Assembly (NCBI RefSeq): GCF_003201875.1
Contig: NZ_QJKD01000007.1
Span: forward strand, 277,411 to 341,410
Direction of reading: 5' to 3'
DNA from: Hungatella effluvii
GTDB taxonomy: Bacteria; Bacillota; Clostridia; Lachnospirales; Lachnospiraceae
DNA length: 64,000 nucleotides
Within the stretch, counting starts at the first letter, position 1. Every line of letters begins with the position of its first letter. Under the pieces are notes generated by a model, which worked only from the letters and a program-made list of their open reading frames with translations, did not search any database and was not told the origin of the DNA. Both the position numbers and the translations under genes were made by a program. Below are positions 17,821 to 26,652 of the stretch, piece after piece.

Positions 17821-20079
17821 ATGGCTATTGTTTTTCACGAGAGAACGGAAGAGTTCCACCTTTATAACCGGGATATCAGTTATATTATGAAAATTCTGCC
17901 TGACCGCTCTGTCGGGCAGCTGTACTATGGAAAAAGGATTCGCGACAGGGAAGACTATGGCCATATGCTGGAATATGCGGTGAGAGATATGGCGCCGTGT
18001 CCTTTTGAGGGCGATAATACATTTTCCAGGGAGCATGTGCGGCTGGAGTATCCGGTGTATGGAACTGGGGATATGCGTTATCCGGCTTACCGCATTGCCT
18101 GCGGAAATGGAAGCCGGATAACCGGATTTACCTATGCAGGGCACCGCATCTTTGCAGGAAAAAAGCCGCTTGAGGGACTGCCGGCCACGTATGTGGAGGA
18201 TGACGGGGAAGCCTGTTCTCTGGAGCTGTATTTAGAGGACAGCCTGATCCGCGTGCGGCTGGTGCTGAGTTATACTATTTACAGTGATTTTCCGGTTGTT
18301 GCCAGAAATGCCCGGTTTGAATGTCTGGAGGGCTGTCAGGGAATCAGGCTGGAGCAGGCCATGAGTCTGAGCCTCGATTTGCCGGACAGCCGCTATAAGA
18401 TGCTTGATCTGGCCGGCGCCTGGGGGCGGGAGCGTTATCCCGACCTCCATCCGCTGCACCAGGGGATACAGTCGGTCCATAGCATGAGAGGCCACAGCAG
18501 CCATCAGTTTAACCCATTTCTGGCTCTGCTGAGGCCGGATGCGGGTGAGACGGCGGGAGAAGTCATCGCGGCCTCCCTTGTATACAGCGGTAATTTTCTT
18601 GCCAGTGCCGAGGTTGATACCATGGGGACAACGAGAATCATGGTTGGTATCCATCCGGAGGGATTTTCCTGGCCGCTGGCAGCAGGGGAGAGCTTCCAGA
18701 CCCCGGAGGCGGTGCTGGTCTATTCTGACAGGGGCTTAAACGGAATGAGCCAGGTGTTCCACCAGCTGTTCCGGACCAGGCTGGCGAGGGGCTGGTGGAG
18801 AGACCGGGAGCGCCCTATCTTAATCAATAACTGGGAAGCCACATATATGAAGTTTAAGGAAGAGAAGCTTCTCAACCTGGCGGAAAAGGCCAGGGAGGCC
18901 GGTGTGGAGCTGTTCGTCCTGGACGACGGGTGGTTTGGCCGTCGTGACGATGACACTTCCTCGCTTGGGGACTGGTATGCGGACCGGAAGAAACTGCCGG
19001 ACGGCATTGAAGGGCTGTCGGAGAAAATACGGGCCATGGGGCTTTCCTTTGGTCTCTGGTTTGAGCCGGAGATGGTCAATCGGGACAGCCGCCTGTATGA
19101 GGCGCATCCGGATTGGGTGCTGGGCAGCGAGGACAGGCCGCGCTGTGTCGGCCGGCACCAGCTGGTTCTGGACTTTTCGAAGGACGAGGTGATCGATTAT
19201 ATCGGCGGATTGATGGAGGACATCATCGGGCGGGGGCATTTAAGCTATATCAAATGGGATATGAACCGCAGCATCACCGAGGCGTGGTCTTCAGGGAGGG
19301 AGGCCGCCTTTCAGGGAACCGTCATGCACCGGCAGATTCTGGGCGTCTATCGTCTGTATGAGCGGCTGATCCGCAAATTCCCTCACGTTCTGTTTGAATC
19401 GTGTGCCAGCGGCGGAGCGCGGTTCGACCCCGGAATGCTCTATTATGCGCCGCAGGCATGGACTTCGGACGACACGGATGGAGTGGAGCGTATAAAAATT
19501 CAGTACGGAACTTCTTACGTTTACCCTTTAAGCTCTATGGGAAGTCACGTCTCCGCGGCTCCGAACCACCAGACGCAGCGCAGTGTCCCGATGGAGACAC
19601 GGGCAGTCTGTGCGTATTTCGGTACCTTTGGATATGAGATGGACGTAACGGCAATCTGTGAGGCGGAACTTGAACAGATGAAGAACCAGACTGCATTTAT
19701 GAAGGCAAACCGCAGGCTGATTGCGGAAGGGAGCTTTTACCGGTTGATCAGTCCCTTTGAGAATGAACGCAGCGAGGCTGGCTGGATCGTGGTTTCTCCC
19801 GACAAACGGGAGGCGCTGGCGGCTTACTTCAGAGTACTGCAGCCGGTAAATGCAGGATTTTGCAGGATGAGGCTCTCGGGGCTTCTGGAAGAGGGGGAGT
19901 ATGAGATCCGGGAACAGGGAATGGCGGAGCTTCCATACACATGCTACGGCGATGAACTTATGAATTACGGACTGATTCTGTCGGATCAGGCCAGCGGTGT
20001 TAAGACGGCGGGAGTGCGGCAGGGGGATTATCTTGCGAGGCTGTTTGTGCTGAAGGTGAGAGACGACGGTGGCAGTTAA
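17821..20079 (+). CDS. Alpha-galactosidase, GH36
   Basis: The 752-residue enzyme has the GH36 layout: N-terminal beta-sandwich (to about 320), TIM barrel and C-terminal beta domain. Barrel motifs are FVLDDGWFG, LWFEPEMVN, YIKWDMNR with the nucleophile Asp480, ESCASGGARFD and WTSDDTD with acid/base Asp550. It releases terminal alpha-galactose from raffinose- or melibiose-type sugars. No signal peptide is seen, so it should act in the cytoplasm after import, consistent with the ABC importer upstream. ATG 17821 is 30 nt after the PLP gene behind agaggggg. Confidence 0.94.
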   Translation: MAIVFHERTEEFHLYNRDISYIMKILPDRSVGQLYYGKRIRDREDYGHMLEYAVRDMAPCPFEGDNTFSREHVRLEYPVYGTGDMRYPAYRIACGNGSRITGFTYAGHRIFAGKKPLEGLPATYVEDDGEACSLELYLEDSLIRVRLVLSYTIYSDFPVVARNARFECLEGCQGIRLEQAMSLSLDLPDSRYKMLDLAGAWGRERYPDLHPLHQGIQSVHSMRGHSSHQFNPFLALLRPDAGETAGEVIAASLVYSGNFLASAEVDTMGTTRIMVGIHPEGFSWPLAAGESFQTPEAVLVYSDRGLNGMSQVFHQLFRTRLARGWWRDRERPILINNWEATYMKFKEEKLLNLAEKAREAGVELFVLDDGWFGRRDDDTSSLGDWYADRKKLPDGIEGLSEKIRAMGLSFGLWFEPEMVNRDSRLYEAHPDWVLGSEDRPRCVGRHQLVLDFSKDEVIDYIGGLMEDIIGRGHLSYIKWDMNRSITEAWSSGREAAFQGTVMHRQILGVYRLYERLIRKFPHVLFESCASGGARFDPGMLYYAPQAWTSDDTDGVERIKIQYGTSYVYPLSSMGSHVSAAPNHQTQRSVPMETRAVCAYFGTFGYEMDVTAICEAELEQMKNQTAFMKANRRLIAEGSFYRLISPFENERSEAGWIVVSPDKREALAAYFRVLQPVNAGFCRMRLSGLLEEGEYEIREQGMAELPYTCYGDELMNYGLILSDQASGVKTAGVRQGDYLARLFVLKVRDDGGS

Positions 20080-20098
20080 AAATTGAACAGATAGTACC

Positions 20099-20127
20099 TT
20101 GAATTTTCCATACATACTCCTTATAAT
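20099..20127 (+). promoter_or_regulatory. Strong promoter before the broken AlbA_2 gene
   Basis: TTGAAT (20099-20104), 17-bp spacer, TATAAT (20122-20127). An inverted repeat TATGAT/ATCATA (20135-20154) covers the expected transcription start and could be an operator. Confidence 0.75.
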
Positions 20128-20179
20128 AAAAGGGTATGATAAAGGGGTATCATAAAGGAATATTAAAGGGGGAATCAGC

Positions 20180-21244
20180 ATGGCCTTGCCAATTAATATA
20201 ACGGAATTGATCAACCGCAGAGTTGTTGAAAATGCACGGGTTGAGTATAAAAGGAATTGGAATCCGGAACCAATTCTACATTCCATCTGAGCATTTGCTA
20301 ACGACATTGATAACTGGGGCGGCGGATATATTATTATTGGGGTAGAGGAAGAAGATGGCATGCCGAAGCTTCCGGTCAGCGGGCTTACTCCGGATTCCAT
20401 AGACCGCATTAACAAAGAATTACTGCAAAAGTGCAATCTGATTGAGCCGCGATATGTTCCGATTGTTGAGCAGACTATTTATGAAGGTGCGGATATTTTG
20501 GTTCTTTGGGTGCCGGGCGGAGAATCACGTCCATATAAGTGCCCAACCTCATTCCCGGCAGAAAAGGTTGTCAGGACTGATAAAGCGTATTATATTCGTA
20601 AACTTTCCAATACAATTAAGGCAAATAATCTGGAAGAAAAAGAACTGTTTCTTTTGGCCAATAATGTTCCTTTTGATGATCGCGCTAATTTTAAAGCGAA
20701 TGTAGCAGATTTAAAGTCCAGTCTGATTGCAGAGTATCTTTATGCAGTAGGAAGCGATTTGTACGAAACTTCGCTTAAGCGTCCTGTTACGGAACTTGCC
20801 TTAGATATGCGTTTGGTTGGTGGTCCGAGTGAATTGCGCAAGCCATTAAACGTTGGGCTTATGTTTTTTTATGAGCGGCCGGATGAGTTTTTTCCTTATG
20901 CACGTATTGAAGTTGTTGATAAGCCTGATCCGACAGGGATCGGTATGACTGAAAAAGTATTTTCCGGGCCGCTTGACCGTCAATTGCGTGATGCCCTTAG
21001 CTATGTCCAAAATTATATTATAAAAGAAAAAGTTACAAAGGTTCCTGGCCGCGCCGAAGCAGAACGTATTTATAATTACCCTTATGCGGCGGTGGAGGAG
21101 GCTTTATCGAATGCGGTCTATCACAAATCCTATCAGATTGGCGGACCCATTACGGTAACGATTACTCCTGAAAAAATGGAGATTACCAGTTTGCCGGGCC
21201 CGGACAGGACGATCAGTGATGAAGATATCCGAAACAGTCGGTAA
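20180..21244 (+). pseudogene. AlbA_2 (Schlafen-type) DNA-binding ATPase-like gene, nonsense and truncated
   Basis: The reading frame starts at ATG 20180 behind aaaggggg and encodes an AlbA_2-type N-terminus (ARVEYKRNW..., AFANDIDNWGGGYIIIG). A TGA at 20288-20290 interrupts it at codon 37, where homologues as I recall them have a Cys just before AFAND; the frame then stays open to 21244. The downstream part has the AAA_4/RecG-like C-terminal helices (VEEALSNAVYHKSY, ITSLPGPDR). The frame ends soon after that, and a different frame continues (KAIRELIGEHKIEYI, to 21341), suggesting loss of the C-terminus. A protein restarting at ATG 20360 (294 residues) would lack most of the AlbA_2 domain. Such genes are often mobile or regulatory. 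Confidence 0.75.
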
Positions 21245-21372
21245 GGCTATACGTGAATTGATAGGAGAACATAAAATTGAATATATTGATTCAGAAAATT
21301 TAAGAAGCCGCTATCAGAAACTTCGATTGACAAAGAATTGAGTAACATAACAGGGCATACGTATCTGTGAAA

Positions 21373-21407
21373 TAAAAAACTCCTCCGGTAGTATTCCCGG
21401 AGGAGTT
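21373..21407 (-). terminator. Intrinsic terminator of the kinase-like gene
   Basis: AACTCCTCCGG (21378-21388) pairs with CCGGAGGAGTT (21397-21407); read on the minus strand the stem is followed by a T run (21379-21373). Confidence 0.85.
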
Positions 21408-21412
21408 CCTTT

Positions 21413-22162
21413 CTACTGATAATCGCAGACATTCGCCCATTTCTGAAGTAATTCAACCTCTTCGGGACGTTTCTTTGACAGCTGGGCCGCAGCTACGATC
21501 GGCAGCCATGTCTGTACGTACTTCTTTGCAGTACCGGTCTTTTTGCAGAAGATATCCATGTACATATCCGCTTTTTTCTGATCCTGTAAGCAGAACAGAA
21601 GGTAGGTTCTGGCAACATCTGCACTGGCGTTACCCTGAGTCGCATGTACCCAGTCGAGAACACACATGGAGCCGTCTTCTCTTACGACGATATTGGTCGG
21701 GTTAAAATCACCGTGGCATAACTTGGTATGCTTTGGCATGCTGTCCAGCTTGGTGCGCATGTCATAGCGTGTGATATCACTTAATTCATCGATCTCAAGA
21801 ATCTGTCTGGACATCTTATCCTTCAGCTTGTTTAACAGAGGACAGTGTTTGGAAAGAATATTCAGATGAAGATCAACCATCTGTTCCATGTACTCTGCAA
21901 GCTTGTCAGGGTTCTCGTCCATAAGCTGCTGGAGGGTTTTGCCTTCAATGAAGTCAAACGTAATGGACCACTTACCTTCAAATACACCGACTTCCAATAC
22001 CTTTGGTACGTCAATTCCGCCGGTTTCTTCTACACGCGCGGTAATCAGCGCTTCATTTAATACTTCCGCCTTCGGGAAATCTGCGTTGAAAACCTTAATC
22101 GCCTTGTCTCCGTCACGATATACTTTTTTTGTTGCTGTTGTTGCAATCAATTCTGCTGCCAT
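21413..22162 (-). CDS. APH-family small-molecule kinase
   Basis: The 249-residue protein has the aminoglycoside-phosphotransferase/choline-kinase fold: an N-lobe with KAIKVFN lysine, the hinge FIEGKTL, the catalytic HGDFNPTN motif and the metal-binding LDWVHATQG. The substrate is not clear; the family phosphorylates aminoglycosides, choline, sugars and others, so a resistance role should not be assumed. It starts at the ATG at 22162 after aaggagagg on the minus strand and has its own terminator. It lies just downstream of glgB, which in some bacteria hints at sugar kinases, but that is weak evidence. Confidence 0.8.
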   Translation of the reverse strand: MAAELIATTATKKVYRDGDKAIKVFNADFPKAEVLNEALITARVEETGGIDVPKVLEVGVFEGKWSITFDFIEGKTLQQLMDENPDKLAEYMEQMVDLHLNILSKHCPLLNKLKDKMSRQILEIDELSDITRYDMRTKLDSMPKHTKLCHGDFNPTNIVVREDGSMCVLDWVHATQGNASADVARTYLLFCLQDQKKADMYMDIFCKKTGTAKKYVQTWLPIVAAAQLSKKRPEEVELLQKWANVCDYQ

Positions 22163-22308
22163 ATATAACCTCTCCTTCCATCCTTGAGTCTAAACTATGT
22201 AGTAGTTTTGGTTCTTTTATTTTACTACAAATTCCATAAAAAGTACAGATATTCCGGTAAAAAGTTCTGAATATTTTGCACACAATTTACATAAAACTAA
22301 AAATATGA

Positions 22309-24219
22309 TCAAAAACGAAAAACTGCGGTTCCGTATGCGGGAAGCGAATATGCGATGGAATAATCCTGGCCGTCGCACTCCTTTTTCACGGAACGGAACG
22401 CAGGGGCCTTGTCGCCCCGTTTGTAGAGGCCGTGGCTGTTATCCAGCACCAGGGTATAGGTTCCGCGCTTCGGCACGCCCACACGGTAGTCAGGCCGTTC
22501 TACCGGAGTGAAATTGATGACAAATAAGAGGCTCCGTTTGTGGTCGCGGCTGTAACGGATGAAACTGAAGATGCTGCGGTCTCCGTCGTTGGCATTGATC
22601 CACTGGAAACCATCCCAGTCGTAATCCAGTTCGTAGAGTGCCGGGTATTTGCGGTAGAGCTGCAGTAAATCCTTCACATAGCTCTGTAAGCCGGCATTCT
22701 GCGGCTCGTCGGCCAGGTACCAGTCCAGCGCCACCTTTTCATCCCACTCGTGAAACTGACCGAAATCCTGCCCCATAAAGAGCAGCTTCTTGCCCGGGTG
22801 TCCCAGCATAAAGGTGTAGCCCGCTTTTAAGTTGGCAAACTTATCCTCTAAAAGGCCCGGCATCTTGTTGATCATGGAGCACTTCAGATGGACGACCTCG
22901 TCATGGGACAGCACCAGGATATATTTTTCACTGGTAAAATAGGTGAGTCCGAACGTCATCTTGTGATGGTTGTATTTGCGGAAATACGGGTCCAGCTTCA
23001 TGTACTCCAGGAAATCGTGCATCCATCCCATATTCCACTTAAAGGTAAAGCCAAGGCCTTCATCCTCCGGTTTTTCGGTGACCTTCGGCCATGCGGTGGA
23101 CTCTTCCGCGATGACGATGGCGCCGTTTCCGCGGTCTGCCATAACACTGTTTAAATGCTTGAAAAATTCAATGGCTTCCAGGTTTTCATTGCTGCCGTAA
23201 CGGTTGGGAATCCAGTTGCCGTTCTCCCGGCCGTAATCCAGATAGAGCATGGAGGCGACGGCATCCACACGAAGTCCGTCCACGTGGTATTTTTCTACCC
23301 AGTAAATGGCGTTGGCAATGAGGAAATTGTCTACCTCATACTTGCTGTAATCAAATACCTTGGTTCCCCAGTCCGGGTGCTCCCCTTTTCTGGGATCAGC
23401 GTATTCATAGAGCGCCTCTCCGTCAAATTCAGAGAGGCCGTGCGCATCCCGCGGGAAATGGGCCGGAACCCAGTCCAGGATGACACCGATTCCTTTTTTG
23501 TGCAGGTAATTGATAAAGTACATGAATTCCTGAGGCGTTCCGTAGCGGGAGGTCGGTGCGAAATAGCCGGTGACCTGATACCCCCAGGAGCCGTCGTAGG
23601 GATGCTCGGCGATTCCCATTAACTCCACGTGGGTGTATCCCATGTCGGTCACATAATCGGCCAACTCCCTCGCAGCTTCCACATATGTATAGCAGCCGTC
23701 TTTTTCCGGTCTGTTTTTCCTGCGCCAGGATCCGAGGTGAACCTCGTAAATGCTCATCGGAGCATTCATAGGATCGGTACTTCCGCGTTTATCCATCCAG
23801 GCGTCGTCTCCCCACTGGAAGTCCGAGAGATCGGCGGTAACGGAAGCGGTGCCGGGGCGGTATTCCGCGCTGAATGCATAGGGATCTGCCTTGAATAAAA
23901 TTTTGCCGCTCTTTGTTGTGATGGCGTATTTGTATAGCTCTCCTGCAGCGATGCCGGGGACAAATGCCTCCCAGATGCCTGAATCCGCCAGAGGTTTCAT
24001 CGCATTTGCCTCCGGGTCCCAGCTGTTAAAGTCGCCGACGACACCGATCTGCTCCGCGTGAGGCGCCCAGACGGCAAAATACATGCCGTTTTTGCCCTTA
24101 TATTTTTTTGGATGCGCGCCCATTTTCTCGAAGATCTCATAATGTCTGCCGTTGTTGAAGAGATAACGGTCCACTTCCGTGATAAATCCTGTCCCAATTT
24201 CCTTTTTGCTTCCTGCCAT
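22309..24219 (-). CDS. glgB: 1,4-alpha-glucan branching enzyme
   Basis: The 636-residue protein has an N-terminal CBM48 domain (YFAVWAPHAEQIGVVGDFNSW), a GH13 barrel with GLRVDAVASMLYLDY (nucleophile Asp), VIAEESTAWP (acid/base Glu) and LSHDEVVH, and a C-terminal beta domain. It makes alpha-1,6 branches in glycogen. The length is typical of short bacterial GlgB. The stop of the GH13 gene is only 4 nt upstream, so the two are co-translated. It complements GlgD at the left edge, though the genes are not adjacent. Confidence 0.95.
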   Translation of the reverse strand: MAGSKKEIGTGFITEVDRYLFNNGRHYEIFEKMGAHPKKYKGKNGMYFAVWAPHAEQIGVVGDFNSWDPEANAMKPLADSGIWEAFVPGIAAGELYKYAITTKSGKILFKADPYAFSAEYRPGTASVTADLSDFQWGDDAWMDKRGSTDPMNAPMSIYEVHLGSWRRKNRPEKDGCYTYVEAARELADYVTDMGYTHVELMGIAEHPYDGSWGYQVTGYFAPTSRYGTPQEFMYFINYLHKKGIGVILDWVPAHFPRDAHGLSEFDGEALYEYADPRKGEHPDWGTKVFDYSKYEVDNFLIANAIYWVEKYHVDGLRVDAVASMLYLDYGRENGNWIPNRYGSNENLEAIEFFKHLNSVMADRGNGAIVIAEESTAWPKVTEKPEDEGLGFTFKWNMGWMHDFLEYMKLDPYFRKYNHHKMTFGLTYFTSEKYILVLSHDEVVHLKCSMINKMPGLLEDKFANLKAGYTFMLGHPGKKLLFMGQDFGQFHEWDEKVALDWYLADEPQNAGLQSYVKDLLQLYRKYPALYELDYDWDGFQWINANDGDRSIFSFIRYSRDHKRSLLFVINFTPVERPDYRVGVPKRGTYTLVLDNSHGLYKRGDKAPAFRSVKKECDGQDYSIAYSLPAYGTAVFRF

Positions 24220-24223
24220 AAGT

Positions 24224-25558
24224 TTAGCCCTCCGTAATCTTTAGAATAACCCCCCGGTTTGCCGGCAGAGTTACCGTGATTTTCTGATCTGTAACGGGAT
24301 ATTCCTCCCCGTCGAGAAGATTTACCGCTGTGGTGCCGCTTACCGGGCATGGTATGGCGACGGATACATCGGCTCCGTCGTTGTTTACCGCAGTAATGAC
24401 GGCATGTCCCTGATGGAACCGTGCAAATGCGTACTGCCTGTTGGTGAGAAGGAGCTCCTGATACCGTCCCCCGTGGAATTCAGGATTCTCATCATGAATG
24501 GTTCCCAGTCTGGCAATAAGATCTGTCAGGCCGCAGTGAAGTTTTTCCTCGTCTGCGATGGTGATGCGAGGCCGGAGCGCATCATCGCTCGTCTTTGTCC
24601 GCCTGCCTTCAATCCCCCATTCTCCTCCATAATAGATGGAAGGAATTCCGGGAAGTGTGAACAGGAGTGTGTAGACGGGATATAGATGCTCCGGATCGTT
24701 TAGTTTGCTGGCGATCCGGTCCTCGTCGTGGTTATCTACAAAGGTGTAGAGCCTGCCGCCGATGGCCTCGAGACGCCTGACATTATGGGCTATTTCGAAG
24801 TAATTGTGGTCGTTGTGTCCGGAATAAATGCTTTTGTGCAGCTCATAATTGGTGACGGAATGAAGCATCTCATCATTCACCCATCTGCTGTAATCGCCGT
24901 GAATCACCTCGCCCATCAGCCAGAAATCATCCTTCATGGCGGAGGTCTGGCTCCTTAGCTCCTTCATGAAGCCAAAGTCAAGCACGTTGGCACAGTCAAG
25001 GCGGATTCCGTCGATATCGAAGGTATCGACCCAGAACCGGATCGTATCAAATAAATACTGTTTTACATCGGGATTCCACAGATTCAGACAGGGCAGTTCG
25101 TAATGACCCTGCCAGGCCTCATAGCCAAAGGAATCTCCCAGCGGACTGTTCCAGCCGAAGTTCACGCCCTTATACCAGTCACGGTAAGGAGAACTCTCCC
25201 GGTTTGCAGCAATGTCCAGAAATGCGAAGAACTCCCGGCCTGTGTGGTTGAAAACTCCGTCAACCACCACTTTGATGTCCGATTCATGACACAGGGAAAC
25301 GAAGTTTTTGAAGCTTTCATTGGTTCCCAGACGGCGGTCTACCGTGCGGTAGTCCCGCGTGTCATACCCGTGTGAGGAGGACTCAAACAGTGGCCCGATG
25401 TAAATGGCGTTACAGCCAAGTGACCGGATATGAGGAATCCATTGATCCATTTCCTCAAAACGGTCTGTAACGTCGGCTCCGGAATTCTCTTTCGGCGCCC
25501 CCGTTAACCCTAAGGGATACATATGATAAAATACCCCTTTTTCATACCACTTGCTCAT
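24224..25558 (-). CDS. GH13 alpha-amylase-family enzyme
   Basis: This 444-residue intracellular GH13 protein shows DGVFNHTG, GIRLDCANVLD (nucleophile Asp), LMGEVIHGDY (acid/base Glu) and FVDNHDEDR, followed by a short C-terminal beta domain. It has no signal peptide and lacks the N-terminal domain of cyclomaltodextrinases. It probably hydrolyses short maltodextrins or glycogen-derived oligosaccharides; exact specificity is not readable. ATG 25558 opens MSKWYEKGVFYHMYP. It lies between a YaaL-like gene and glgB on the minus strand. Confidence 0.9.
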   Translation of the reverse strand: MSKWYEKGVFYHMYPLGLTGAPKENSGADVTDRFEEMDQWIPHIRSLGCNAIYIGPLFESSSHGYDTRDYRTVDRRLGTNESFKNFVSLCHESDIKVVVDGVFNHTGREFFAFLDIAANRESSPYRDWYKGVNFGWNSPLGDSFGYEAWQGHYELPCLNLWNPDVKQYLFDTIRFWVDTFDIDGIRLDCANVLDFGFMKELRSQTSAMKDDFWLMGEVIHGDYSRWVNDEMLHSVTNYELHKSIYSGHNDHNYFEIAHNVRRLEAIGGRLYTFVDNHDEDRIASKLNDPEHLYPVYTLLFTLPGIPSIYYGGEWGIEGRRTKTSDDALRPRITIADEEKLHCGLTDLIARLGTIHDENPEFHGGRYQELLLTNRQYAFARFHQGHAVITAVNNDGADVSVAIPCPVSGTTAVNLLDGEEYPVTDQKITVTLPANRGVILKITEG

Positions 25559-25582
25559 ATACTTATCCTCCAGTGATAAAGT

Positions 25583-25801
25583 TTATACCTCCCGGCTCTT
25601 GAAGCGGCGCAGAAGGAACTGATAACGCAGCTGTGCCGCGTTTAGTTCATAGATATAGCAGTCGATCAACGTGGGATCGACTACCTGTTCAAAATGGTTT
25701 CTTGCCGAATCGATGGCTGTTTTGGAACGCTCGATCTCCCGGCGTAAATTTTTTTCTTCCTCGGAACGGACCAGCCGTTTTCTGAATATCATGCTTTTCA
25801 T
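25583..25801 (-). CDS. YaaL-like DUF2508 protein
   Basis: This 72-residue helical protein resembles the YaaL/DUF2508 family (FEQVVDPTLIDCYIYELNAAQLRYQFLLRRFK). In other Firmicutes the family lies near recR; here it precedes the GH13-glgB genes by 24 nt. Function is unknown. An inverted repeat TACTAT/ATAGTA (25839-25855) and a TATACT box lie just upstream. Confidence 0.75.
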   Translation of the reverse strand: MKSMIFRKRLVRSEEEKNLRREIERSKTAIDSARNHFEQVVDPTLIDCYIYELNAAQLRYQFLLRRFKSREV

Positions 25802-25838
25802 CGTATTTCATCTCCAGATTAAAATAAGTCAACAGTTC

Positions 25839-25855
25839 TACTATAGAAAATAGTA
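25839..25855. promoter_or_regulatory. Inverted repeat before the yaaL-GH13-glgB genes
   Basis: TACTAT and ATAGTA flank 5 bp and overlap a minus-strand TATACT -10-like box with only a weak -35. Candidate operator, possibly for the ArsR-type protein encoded just upstream. Confidence 0.35.
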
Positions 25856-25877
25856 TATCTGGAAAATACCAAAATAT

Positions 25878-26294
25878 TCATAAATTGCCTGTATTCATTG
25901 GCGAAGGCTGCTCTTTGGCAGAAGAAAGCAGTTCCTGAAGATAAGTCCCCAGTCTGCGGAGTTCCTTTGTACTGTCTGCGATCGTCAGATAATAGTAGTT
26001 GGAAGTGCCTTCCCGGCGAACATTCACCAGCCCGGCGTCTTTTAAAATCTTTAAATGATGGGAAATGGCAGGGCGCGATAAATTAGTCTGCTCCGTAATC
26101 TCCTTTACATTCATGCCGTGGGCTCTGTCAGGCCGGTATCCCTCCAGCAAAGCGGCGATGTTCGTCTCATGGTCATCATAGAGACCGGTGCTGGCAAGCA
26201 CCCCGATGATGGAAAGTCGGACCTCGTCGCCAAGAGCAATAAACAGCGGCATGCAGTCGCGGAAAAGCTTGTTAAAATCGCCGGCTTCCAACAT
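25878..26294 (-). CDS. ArsR-family transcriptional regulator
   Basis: The 138-residue protein has an ArsR-type winged helix (LFIALGDEVRLSII, NVKEITEQTNLSRPAISHHLKILKDAGLV, wing NVRREGTSNYYYL). The metal-binding Cys motif of ArsR/SmtB is absent, so the signal is probably not a metal. It starts at ATG 26294 behind aaaggaggag, from a good promoter (26334-26362), and lies upstream of the yaaL-GH13-glgB genes on the same strand, which it may control. Confidence 0.88.
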   Translation of the reverse strand: MLEAGDFNKLFRDCMPLFIALGDEVRLSIIGVLASTGLYDDHETNIAALLEGYRPDRAHGMNVKEITEQTNLSRPAISHHLKILKDAGLVNVRREGTSNYYYLTIADSTKELRRLGTYLQELLSSAKEQPSPMNTGNL

Positions 26295-26333
26295 GTAAAC
26301 TCCTCCTTTGGTTTAAAAAAATAAACTAATTGT

Positions 26334-26362
26334 ATTTTACCATTTTAGGGAGAGAACGTCAA
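26334..26362 (-). promoter_or_regulatory. Promoter of the ArsR-type gene
   Basis: On the minus strand TTGACG (26362-26357), 17-bp spacer and TAAAAT (26339-26334), 40 nt before the start codon. Confidence 0.75.
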
Positions 26363-26474
26363 CAAAATGAAGTGGAAAAAGCCGGGGGGTGAGATGGAAA
26401 AAAAGTCCATTCTATCAAGGCTTCGCAGTTATGTAAAGCAAATAAATGTATACAGTATATTTGTGGAAAACAGG

Positions 26475-26503
26475 TTGACTTTTAGCTTCGGATTGTGCAT
26501 AAT
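26475..26503 (+). promoter_or_regulatory. Probable promoter of the Tad operon
   Basis: TTGACT (26475-26480), 17-bp spacer, CATAAT (26498-26503) with TGTG before it. It gives a leader of about 140 nt before the first tad gene. The 358 nt between the ArsR start and the peptidase start hold nothing else convincing; an 80-codon frame at 26367-26609 crosses both promoters and is rejected. Confidence 0.6.
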
Positions 26504-26652
26504 TAAGAAACATTCTTACCCCCATTCGGAGGGCAGATATGATTCACAGGGTCATAGAATTCTTTTTATGACAGCAGCGCCGATATTCCGGCACAATTCC
26601 CAGTTTTGATAAAATATAAAGAGAGAAAGAGGGGGATTTTATCGCTCAAAAT

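Noticed and set aside
20288..20290. TGA read as selenocysteine in the AlbA_2-type gene
   Set aside because: No hairpin of the bacterial SECIS type is apparent right after it, and the C-terminus is also damaged, which fits decay.
23155..23622. 155-codon plus-strand frame inside glgB
   Set aside because: It is antisense to a conserved part of the branching enzyme and shows no coding features of its own.
26367..26609. 80-codon frame between the ArsR and Tad genes
   Set aside because: It crosses two promoters in opposite directions and has no ribosome site or family match.
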